Shown: positions 31,132 through 37,422 of the stretch, in pieces
Layout of the letters: every line of letters starts with the position of its first letter
Position numbering within the stretch: position 1 is the stretch's first letter
From: Deltaproteobacteria bacterium
Lineage (GTDB): Bacteria > Desulfobacterota > Desulfobacteria > Desulfobacterales > B30-G6
Direction of reading: 5' to 3'
Length of the DNA: 37,422 nucleotides
NCBI GenBank assembly: GCA_003647375.1
Contig: QMMS01000006.1
Location: 1-37,422 of the forward strand
The notes under the pieces: generated by a model
The model's input: the letters and a program-made list of their open reading frames with translations, nothing else
The model's database searches: none
What the model was told of the DNA's origin: nothing
Position numbers and translations under genes: made by a program

Positions 31132-33318
31132 ATGATCGAATTGACCGGTCAAATTGAACGAATAACCTATACCAATGAAGAGACCGGCTACACGATTGCC
31201 AAGTTAAAAGTGCAAGACCAGTGGGATCTCGTTACCATCGTCGGTAACATCCCGTCACCGTCCCCGGGAGAAATTCTGAGCCTGAAAGGGGAATGGGCGC
31301 ATCACCCAAAATACGGTGACCAGTTCAAGATTCATTCCTATCATACCACTGTTCCAGCAACCGTTTACGGCATTCGAAGATACCTGGGCTCCGGCCTGAT
31401 AAAAGGCCTGGGCCCCAAGATGGCGGACCGCATTGTCAATAAATTCGGGGAAAAGACCCTCGACATCATCGAGCACCAGATACAACGTCTGGAGAAAGTC
31501 GAGGGGATCGGGGCAAAACGGATCGCCCTGATCCAGCAGGCCTGGAAAGACCAGAAGAAAATCCGCGAGGTCATGCTGTTTCTGCAGTCCCATGGTGTCA
31601 GCACCGGATATGCCACAAAAATATACAAGACCTACCACAACCGATCCATTGCCATTGTTCAGCAGAACCCGTATCGCCTCTGCATGGATATTTTTGGTAT
31701 CGGCTTTGTGATTGCAGACCGAATTGCCGAAAAGCTTGGATTTCCGAAAAATTCTGAATTGCGGGCTGAAGCCGGCATCATTTATGTCCTGAACGGTCTT
31801 TCAGACGATGGTCACGTCTATTATCCCTATGATCTGCTGGTGGACAAATGCAAAGAAGTTCTGGAAGTTGACAGCGAGACTATCCAGGCAGCTCTTGACA
31901 GGCTTTTTGGAGAAAACCGTATCGTCATAGAAGATCTGAATGAAGATCTCGAGACCTTTGGAAAACCCAGCAGCAAGGCTGTCTATCTGAAAAAGTACCA
32001 TGTTTGCGAAACCGGCATCACCACAAGAATCAGGATGCTGCTCCAATCCCCTCCGGCAGCCCCGCCCATTGATGTGGCCAAAGAAATGAACCGGGTACAA
32101 GAACATTTTGCCATTCGCCTGGCAGCCAACCAGGTGTCTGCTATAAAATCAGCCATCGAGAATAAGGTAACTATCATTACGGGCGGACCTGGAACCGGCA
32201 AAACAACCATTATCCATGCCATCTTGAAAATCATGCTCCGGTATAAGCTGCGGGTGATGATGGCCGCTCCCACCGGACGAGCCGCAAAACGAATGCAGGA
32301 ATCCACCGGTCAAGAAGCCAAGACCATACACAGGCTACTGGATTTCAGCATGCAAAAAGGGGGCTTTCAAAAGAATGAAACCTCACCGCTCGATTGTAAC
32401 GCCCTCATCATTGACGAAGCATCCATGATCGATACACACCTGATGTATTATCTGTTGAAAGCAGTTCTGGTTCAGACAACCATCATCCTGGTAGGAGATG
32501 TCAACCAGCTGCCATCAGTCGGTCCCGGCCGTATACTGGAAGATATGATTCAGTCCCGGCAAATCCCTGTGGTATCCCTCACCGAAATCTTCAGACAGGC
32601 CAAAGCAAGCCGGATCATCACCAATGCACACAGGATCAACCAGGGTGATTTTCCCATAGTCGATCCCCCTGCGGACCCGGACGCTAAAACAGACTTTTAT
32701 TTTATTGAACAGAAAGAGCCTGAAAGGGTCCTCCAGACCATCATAGAACTGGTTGCCCGTCGGATTCCCGCCAGTTTCGGATTTGAGCCCATCCATGACA
32801 TACAAGTTTTGACGCCCATGCACAAAGGAATCGTGGGAGCCGAAAATCTGAACAGCTCACTTCAAAATGCCCTCAATCCAGGAGAAGAAAGCGTCTCCCG
32901 GGGCAGCAGCAGTTTCAGGATTCACGACAAGGTCATGCAGATAAAGAACAATTATGACAAACTGGTCTTTAATGGGGATATCGGGCGTATCGAAAAAGTC
33001 CATCCTGAGAGTCAGACCGTTTTGATTTCCTTTGACCGACGCAATATCCTCTACGACTTTTCCGAACTCAATGAAATCATCCTGGCCTATGCCATCTCGG
33101 TACATAAATCCCAGGGATCGGAATACCCGGCAGTCGTCCTTCCCATTCTTACGCAACATTATATACTTCTTCAGCGAAATTTGATATATACTGCCGTCAC
33201 AAGGGGAAAACATCTTGTGGTTGTGGTCGGAACCAGAAAAGCCCTTCATATGGGAATCAACAACAGCAAAACCAAGAAACGATTTACATATCTGAAACAG
33301 CGACTCATAAATTCATAG
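31132..33318 (+). CDS. recD2: RecD2 ATP-dependent DNA helicase
   Basis: A 728-residue SF1B helicase of the RecD2/RecD-like family, which acts without RecBC in genome maintenance. The N-terminal domain (IERITYTNEETGYTIAKLKV) is characteristic of RecD2. The helicase motifs are in order: Walker A GGPGTGKTTI near residues 349-358, motif Ia AAPTGRAAKRM, motif II IIDEASMID near 425-433, motif III LVGDVNQLPSVGPG, motif V HKSQGSEYPAVVLPI near 655-670 and motif VI YTAVTRGKHLVVVVG. Helix-hairpin-helix-like repeats lie at 80-190. Length is normal. The ATG at 31132 lacks a ribosome binding site (AAACCCCCC precedes it), which makes the start less certain than the rest. Confidence 0.94.
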   Translation: MIELTGQIERITYTNEETGYTIAKLKVQDQWDLVTIVGNIPSPSPGEILSLKGEWAHHPKYGDQFKIHSYHTTVPATVYGIRRYLGSGLIKGLGPKMADRIVNKFGEKTLDIIEHQIQRLEKVEGIGAKRIALIQQAWKDQKKIREVMLFLQSHGVSTGYATKIYKTYHNRSIAIVQQNPYRLCMDIFGIGFVIADRIAEKLGFPKNSELRAEAGIIYVLNGLSDDGHVYYPYDLLVDKCKEVLEVDSETIQAALDRLFGENRIVIEDLNEDLETFGKPSSKAVYLKKYHVCETGITTRIRMLLQSPPAAPPIDVAKEMNRVQEHFAIRLAANQVSAIKSAIENKVTIITGGPGTGKTTIIHAILKIMLRYKLRVMMAAPTGRAAKRMQESTGQEAKTIHRLLDFSMQKGGFQKNETSPLDCNALIIDEASMIDTHLMYYLLKAVLVQTTIILVGDVNQLPSVGPGRILEDMIQSRQIPVVSLTEIFRQAKASRIITNAHRINQGDFPIVDPPADPDAKTDFYFIEQKEPERVLQTIIELVARRIPASFGFEPIHDIQVLTPMHKGIVGAENLNSSLQNALNPGEESVSRGSSSFRIHDKVMQIKNNYDKLVFNGDIGRIEKVHPESQTVLISFDRRNILYDFSELNEIILAYAISVHKSQGSEYPAVVLPILTQHYILLQRNLIYTAVTRGKHLVVVVGTRKALHMGINNSKTKKRFTYLKQRLINS

Positions 33319-33326
33319 GTAGATAC

Positions 33327-33345
33327 CCGGGTCCAAAGAACCCGG
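33327..33345 (+). terminator. Weak hairpin after recD2
   Basis: CCGGGT - CCAAAGA - ACCCGG begins 9 bases after the stop codon. There is no T tract, so termination would be weak or Rho-assisted. Confidence 0.35.
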
Positions 33346-33395
33346 CACTGGTTCAACCTTATAAAAGATTAATTTTATGCGCATTCAGAGTGTGA

Positions 33396-33630
33396 TAAAT
33401 TCTAAATCCGAATATCGAAATACGAAACAAATCCAAATATCAAATGCTCAAATGACCGAAGAGCCTCGCAGTCCCGATAAACCGGAATCTTCGACAAGCT
33501 ACGGGGAATGCGCTCGCCATGGCGGTTCATACATAGTGCTTGAACTTATATTTCCAAGGTCTTGTTTTGATCATTCGAATTTAGATCATTAGGTATTGTT
33601 TAGGATTTCGAATTTCGTGCTTCGGGTTTA
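33396..33630. repeat. About 235-bp imperfect palindromic intergenic repeat (family E)
   Basis: The left end TAAATTCTAAATCCGAATAT and the right end TTCGAATTTCGTGCTTCGGG are approximate reverse complements in CGAAAT and CTAAA words. Fragments recur at 19469 and 28230. It fills most of the 399-base gap between recD2 and the acyl-CoA dehydrogenase and encodes nothing. Confidence 0.65.
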
Positions 33631-33717
33631 AATAACTACCGCGTTCAGCATAGCCAAATATCTCAGACCTGGCCCAAAGGAACATTTTTTATTTAACGGA
33701 ATAATAGGAGCTTACCT

Positions 33718-34875
33718 ATGGAATTCAGCCTTTCCAGCGATCAGGAAATATTAAGGGACTCCGTGCGCAGCTTTGCCGAAAATGAAATCAAGCCGGTCGC
33801 GCAGGCCCTGGACAAAAACGAAGAATTTTCATACGAAACCATGGCTAAAATGGCAGAACTCGGGCTTTTTGGCATCTTTGTGTCGGAGCAATACGGGGGC
33901 CAGGGCATGGATTATGTGTCCTATATTATCGCTACGGAAGAGATCGCCCGGGTTGACGGTTCGCATGCTGCCACGGTGGCGGCCGGCAACTCTCTCGGTA
34001 TCGGCCCCATTTATTATTTTGGAAGCGAAGAACAGAAAAGAAAGTATCTGCCCAAGCTATGCAGTGGGAAAGCCCTTTGGGGCTTTGGATTGACGGAACC
34101 GAATGCAGGTTCCGACGCCGGCAACAGCAAAACCCACGCGGTGCTGGATGGTGACGAATGGGTCATCAATGGCAGTAAGATTTTTATCACCAATGGGTCT
34201 ACAGACATTACCGCAGGCATCACCGTTCTGTGCAAAACAGGTACACGTGATGATGGGAAGCCGGAACTCTCTTGTATTCTTGTGGAAACAGGTACACCGG
34301 GCTATACCACCCGCGAAATGCACGACAAGATGATGTGGCGTGCATCCAACACGAGCGAACTCTATTTCAAGGACTGCCGGGTTCCCAAGGAAAACCTGCT
34401 GGGTACTCGGGGGCATGGATTTCACCAGATGATGCAGACCCTGGACGGCGGTAGGCTTTCCATTGGTGCCATGGGGCTTGGCGGAGCTCAGGGGTGTTTT
34501 GACATGTCATTGAAATACAGCAATGAAAGAGAGCAGTTCAACAGACCCATCGCCACGTTTCAAGTCAATGCGTTCAAACTGGCGGATATGGCAGTTGAGA
34601 TCGAGTGCGCACGTCTGTTACTGTACAAGGCATGCTGGCTGCGCGACAACGACATGCCGTTCTCAAAAGAGGCAGCCATGGCAAAACTCTACTGCTCTGA
34701 AGTCATGTACCGCTGTGCCAATCATGCGGTTCAACTTCATGGCGGCTACGGCCTGATGAAAGAATATGATGTTGAGCGATTTTATCGAGACCAGAAGCTA
34801 CTGGATATCGGAGAAGGAACATCGGAGGTACAACGCATCGTCATTTCGCGGTATATCGGGGCGAAGTGTCTATAA
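33718..34875 (+). CDS. Acyl-CoA dehydrogenase
   Basis: A 385-residue FAD acyl-CoA dehydrogenase of the short/medium-chain type. The N-terminal helical domain (SDQEILRDSVRSFAENEIKP), the FAD-contacting GFGLTEPNAGSDAGNSKT in the beta domain, and the C-terminal LHGGYGLMKEYDVERFYRD and IGEGTSEVQRIVISRYI blocks are all present. Glu366 in GEGTSE is the catalytic base, in the position it occupies in short- and medium-chain enzymes. Product electrons go to ETF. An AGGAG site precedes ATG 33718. The XRE-cupin regulator follows 267 bases later, across repeat DNA. The substrate chain length cannot be inferred. Confidence 0.94.
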   Translation: MEFSLSSDQEILRDSVRSFAENEIKPVAQALDKNEEFSYETMAKMAELGLFGIFVSEQYGGQGMDYVSYIIATEEIARVDGSHAATVAAGNSLGIGPIYYFGSEEQKRKYLPKLCSGKALWGFGLTEPNAGSDAGNSKTHAVLDGDEWVINGSKIFITNGSTDITAGITVLCKTGTRDDGKPELSCILVETGTPGYTTREMHDKMMWRASNTSELYFKDCRVPKENLLGTRGHGFHQMMQTLDGGRLSIGAMGLGGAQGCFDMSLKYSNEREQFNRPIATFQVNAFKLADMAVEIECARLLLYKACWLRDNDMPFSKEAAMAKLYCSEVMYRCANHAVQLHGGYGLMKEYDVERFYRDQKLLDIGEGTSEVQRIVISRYIGAKCL

Positions 34876-34908
34876 TTAGGGTTCGAGGGTGGCTAATAGC
34901 TATCAGCA

Positions 34909-35056
34909 AAAGGCACCTAACAGTCTACAGTCTACAGTCTAAACTGCTAAAAGACTGATGAGGAGCCAAAAGAAAACGGCTACGAGCTACAATGAATTAC
35001 GCGCGAAGCGCAAATATCGTCCGAAGGACTAATATCGCTCGAAGGGCAAATGACAT
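34909..35056 (+). repeat. Composite repeat fragment with second mini-hairpin array
   Basis: AAAGGCACCTAACAGTCTAC then CAGTCTA three times in tandem, as at 31078-31105, followed at 34995-35050 by units such as ACGCGCGAAGCGC, ATCGTCCGAAGGACT and ATCGCTCGAAGGGC with spacers AAAT and AAT. It occupies the gap before the XRE-cupin gene; no gene is visible. Confidence 0.6.
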
Positions 35057-35142
35057 CCACATAATAAATACAATCCGTGGATTATTATATCCAAATTTAA
35101 ATTGGTCGTACTAATTTTAACGCTACCCCATAGGAGAACATC

Positions 35143-35781
35143 ATGTCAGAACAAAATCAGAAACCACCCATCAATGTCGACTATTTTGAAGACCTCACCG
35201 GGGACATTGCCAAAACGCCGGTTGATCCGATAGAAAGCGTTGGCGAACGAATCCGTGTCTTGAGACAGGAAAAGGGACTGTCTCTCGAAGAACTGTCTAA
35301 GTTGACAGGTTTTGAGATCGCATTTCTCGAAGACCTCGAAAACGACAAGGTTCAACCACAGCTGGGGACCTCCATCAAGCTGTCCAGAGCTTTGGACAGC
35401 GCTTTTGGCCGCATCGTTTCAGGTGTCGGAAACAAACTCTATTCCATCACGCGAAAGAGTGAAGAGATACCGGTATCCAGGTCAACGTCAAAAAAGGGAA
35501 AAAAAGAAATCTACTCCTACATGAGTCTCGCACCGGATGTCAAAGGTCGGAACATGGAAGCGCTCATCGTCAAACTGAAAGAAAATCCGGACGAAGAGGT
35601 TTCCATCCATGAAGGTGAAGAGTTTATCTATGTACTGGAGGGCATGGTATCGCTCAAAATCGGCGCCGATGCCTTTGAACTGGAACCCGGAGACAGTGCG
35701 TATTACCTTTCGACCACGCCGCATCTCATTGCAGCCAAATCAGGCGAGGCAACGATTATTGCAGTATTGTACGGGCGATAG
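35143..35781 (+). CDS. XRE-cupin transcriptional regulator
   Basis: A 212-residue regulator with an N-terminal XRE helix-turn-helix (residues about 33-90, VGERIRVLRQEKGLSLEELS and TGFEIAFLEDLENDKVQP) and a C-terminal cupin (residues about 138-210, HEGEEFIYVLEGMVSLKIG and LEPGDSAYYLSTTPH). Proteins of this build usually sense a small metabolite through the cupin and regulate neighbouring genes, often fatty acid or acyl-CoA metabolism; the acyl-CoA dehydrogenase upstream fits. The cupin has one His from HEGEE and one His from TTPH, so metal binding is possible. A GGAG site sits just before ATG 35143. Confidence 0.9.
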   Translation: MSEQNQKPPINVDYFEDLTGDIAKTPVDPIESVGERIRVLRQEKGLSLEELSKLTGFEIAFLEDLENDKVQPQLGTSIKLSRALDSAFGRIVSGVGNKLYSITRKSEEIPVSRSTSKKGKKEIYSYMSLAPDVKGRNMEALIVKLKENPDEEVSIHEGEEFIYVLEGMVSLKIGADAFELEPGDSAYYLSTTPHLIAAKSGEATIIAVLYGR

Positions 35782-35879
35782 GAAGGTGGACCGTTCGGCT
35801 GTAAGAGAAGGTCGTGGAAGAAAAGATCAAATGCAGAACGATTGAACCGCAACAGCGAGAGACAGATGAAATACAAGCC

Positions 35880-35963
35880 GGGCGAGGCGTGAACGCGCCG
35901 GGCGTACCCGAGATCCCGCCGTTGGTTTTCGAGGAACTGCTGGTCAACGCACTGGTACACCGG
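35880..35963 (+). pseudogene. Fragment of an AlbA_2/HATPase_c_4-type ATP-binding protein
   Basis: The frame encodes [21 protein letters not shown], the strongly conserved start of the ATP-binding C-terminal domain of COG2865-type putative transcriptional regulators. Only about 25 residues remain. The expected continuation (D-Y...APIR) is absent, and the reading frame runs into unrelated sequence at the point where the transposase fragment begins. No start and no other domain are present, so it is a relic. Confidence 0.6.
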
Positions 35964-36294
35964 ATAACTGTGCTTTGGCTTCCGATAAGCAGTTCAACAT
36001 GAATCGTTGGGCACCATTGGAATCATGCACATTTCCGGGACGATGATGAAGATTAAAAAATTGTCCGGTTTGGGCCACGGTACAAAACAGAGGATAGTAA
36101 CTCCGGGCGCCTTTCTTGACCTTATTGAAACCTACGGCGGTACCCTCTGCGTGCCCTTTGGTGGATTGGACGGAACCATCAAAATCCAGCGTCAGGCGGG
36201 GAAGACGTTCGCGTTGGAATCCCTCAATTACGTTGGAGAACTGATCCATTAATATAGCCTGGTACTCACATCCTTTAAGCTTCCAGACTGGTTT
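35944..36294 (-). pseudogene. IS1380-type transposase fragment
   Basis: The frame reads [20 protein letters not shown] then [20 protein letters not shown], then [20 protein letters not shown], matching the first-aspartate region of IS1380-family DDE transposases, where TLDFDGSV carries the first catalytic Asp. Only about 110 of some 450 residues are present; the N and C terminal parts and inverted repeats are missing. It lies on the opposite strand and abuts the ATPase fragment at about 35945-35965. It is a dead remnant. Confidence 0.75.
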
Positions 36295-36340
36295 TTAATT
36301 GTTGCAATGCGGATCATCATAATATCCACTCCGGCTGACG

Positions 36341-36792
36341 TTATTCCACAACCCAGACCGTACATTTGCGCGCATGGTTGACAATCTTACTTGAGATACT
36401 GCCAAAAAGAAACTCCTCACTCCGTGAAAGTCCCTGTCTTCCGACCACGATGGTGCTGTATCCGGTTTCATCATGCTCCAACAGAATACACTTGGCCATA
36501 GAGGGACAGTAGCGGACAATTGAACGGATTGATACATTTTCCGGAGCAAACCCATTCTTGATTAACAGTTGTCGATAATCTTTCAGCATAACATCGATTT
36601 TTTTCTCGTATTGAGTGAACCATTTTTCTTTCTCGGTAGATGTAGGGAAGTAGTCTTCTTCCGGTTCAGGAATTACGTGCAGAATACTAACCTTGAAGCC
36701 CACCAATCCTCCCAAAAGCTATCCAACGTATGAAACAGCCCGGCGTGCGTTATTCGATTCATCCACGGCAATTAAAATATTTTTAAATCGTA
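36341..36792 (-). pseudogene. UspA family protein, disrupted by a nonsense codon
   Basis: Read on the minus strand the frame gives FKNILIAVDESNNARRAVSY, then VG, then TAG (36721-36719), then LLGGLVGFKVSILHVIPEPE and onward to IVNHARKCTVWVVE. The N-terminal strand and the intact ATP loop (GRQGLSRSEEFLFGS, exact G-x2-G-x9-G-S) show a normal UspA protein of about 145 residues. The in-frame TAG splits it. In addition, no ATG precedes FKNIL before a TGA at 36805-36803. A restart at TTG 36715 would give 124 residues but lacks the first strand. I call it a pseudogene; a sequencing error at the TAG alone would not restore the start. Confidence 0.75.
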
Positions 36793-36891
36793 AACCGCAA
36801 CATCATCTTTCAACGTAGAAACAGCATTTCATAAGTCAAAAGGGGTTAGAATTGTTCATTTATTAATTTCTAAAATCCTCATTTTGTTACT

Positions 36892-36925
36892 ATTGAACCC
36901 TACCTATTGTTCAATATTGAAACTT
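36892..36925 (+). promoter_or_regulatory. Candidate operator region upstream of aprB
   Basis: ATTGAAC - 10 bases - GTTCAAT forms an inverted repeat, and TTCAATATTGAA (36910-36921) is a perfect 12-bp palindrome within TTGTTCAATATTGAAAC. The TTGT...ACAA-like outline is reminiscent of Rex sites, which are known to control sulfate-reduction genes in Desulfovibrio, but the match is partial. The 378-base gap 36792-37169 is AT-rich with no other gene. Confidence 0.4.
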
Positions 36926-37024
36926 AAACTATTAATAATAAATTAATAAAACGGTAAGTTGTGTTTATTTCGGTGGTATATTTTCTTTTGGCATAGGTAA
37001 TGCAGTTAAAATGTTACTTATGGT

Positions 37025-37055
37025 TTGATCCAAAATTGTGAAGCCAAATTATAAA
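37025..37055 (+). promoter_or_regulatory. Weak sigma70-like promoter upstream of aprB
   Basis: TTGATC (37025-37030) and TATAAA (37050-37055) are separated by 19 bases, longer than optimal. It would give a leader of about 105 bases. It is the best -10 in the gap, and the call is tentative. Confidence 0.3.
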
Positions 37056-37169
37056 TATAGGCCAGAAGCTTTTGCTTTAACAAATAACAAAAAAAGGGGG
37101 TGAGAAGATTCATGCCGGCATAATTGTACACCTACATATGAACAAATAATTGAAGAAAAGGAGGTAACA

Positions 37170-37422
37170 ATGCCTAGCTTTGTCATTGATGAAAAATGCG
37201 ATGGTTGTAAGGGAGGGGACAAAACTGCATGCATGTACATTTGTCCAAACGATCTAATGGTGCTGGATGCAGACAGAATGAAAGCTTATAATTGCGAACC
37301 AGATATGTGCTGGGAGTGTTATAATTGTGTAAAAATCTGTCCAACCCAAGCTGTTGAGGTACGGGGTTATGCTGATTTTACACCACTCGGCGCAAGCGTT
37401 GTACCAATGAGGGGTTCAGAAG
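37170..37422 (+). CDS. aprB: Adenylylsulfate reductase beta subunit, 5' part
   Basis: AprB carries the two [4Fe-4S] clusters that pass electrons to AprA, which reduces adenosine 5'-phosphosulfate to sulfite and AMP in dissimilatory sulfate reduction. The visible 84 residues start MPSFVIDEKCDGCKGG and contain the first cluster set Cys10, Cys13, Cys21, Cys25 and the second set Cys47, Cys50, Cys53, Cys57 in CWECYNCVKIC. The end of the window cuts the gene; AprB is usually about 145-165 residues, and aprA should follow. A perfect AAAGGAGG site lies 5 bases before the ATG. Confidence 0.96.
   Translation, partial: MPSFVIDEKCDGCKGGDKTACMYICPNDLMVLDADRMKAYNCEPDMCWECYNCVKICPTQAVEVRGYADFTPLGASVVPMRGSE

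Noticed and set aside
36007..36252. Plus-strand 81-codon open frame next to the UspA pseudogene
   Set aside because: It is the complement of the IS1380-type transposase frame, which has clear homology; the plus frame has none.

Overview
The window reads as a chromosomal segment of a sulfate-reducing Desulfobacterota bacterium, probably close to Desulfosarcina/Desulfobacteraceae. The best marker is the start of aprB (adenylylsulfate reductase beta subunit) running off the right edge. Supporting markers are a siroheme decarboxylase (Ahb-type heme pathway), three TAXI-type TRAP solute-binding proteins, an acyl-CoA dehydrogenase and an anaerobe-style set of radical SAM enzymes. The genus is inferred from gene content only.

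Layout. 0.2-2.3 kb: outer membrane phospholipase A, then a MarR regulator and a SAM methyltransferase on the minus strand with palindromic operator candidates before each. 2.8-7.05 kb: small secreted protein, TAXI solute-binding protein, DUF1850 protein and fused TRAP permease. 7.2-9.9 kb: a converging operon with an aldolase of the DapA/HOGA family and both subunits of a family I CoA-transferase. 9.98-15.2 kb: DUF882 peptidase, DsrE-like protein, SUMF1-like protein, L-2-hydroxyglutarate oxidase, B12-binding radical SAM protein and siroheme decarboxylase subunit. 15.6-19.4 kb: MtnA, amidase and a family 2 glycosyltransferase. 19.8-25.7 kb: second TAXI-TRAP locus (binding protein, a 23S rRNA intervening-sequence-type protein, fused permease with a C-terminal DUF3394/PDZ-like part, UspA and a third, divergent TAXI protein). 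26-30.8 kb: AmrS radical SAM enzyme, methyltransferase, DsbA-like thioredoxin, YibQ-type deacetylase and a short TrmO-like protein. 31.1-35.8 kb: RecD2 helicase, acyl-CoA dehydrogenase and an XRE-cupin regulator. 35.8-36.8 kb: debris (ATPase fragment, IS1380-type transposase fragment, UspA pseudogene). 37.17 kb to the end: aprB.

How genes may work together. The first TRAP system faces an operon that could cleave a 2-keto acid and activate a carboxylate with CoA, so uptake and activation of an organic acid is a reasonable but unproven reading. The second TRAP system carries its own UspA protein, as TeaD does in the Halomonas TeaABC system.

The most striking property of the window is its intergenic DNA. 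At least six separate repeat families occupy the gaps: a roughly 160-bp element with terminal inverted repeats, present twice and once nested in another repeat with a 5-bp target duplication; a 42-bp repeat bracketing a TRAP permease gene in inverted orientation; a 145-bp imperfect palindrome; a composite repeat with arrays of mini-hairpins on an 18-bp period; REP/dRS3-like ATTCCCGC hairpins; and long ATCACGAAAACACGAAA-type palindromes. No tRNA, rRNA or CRISPR array was seen.
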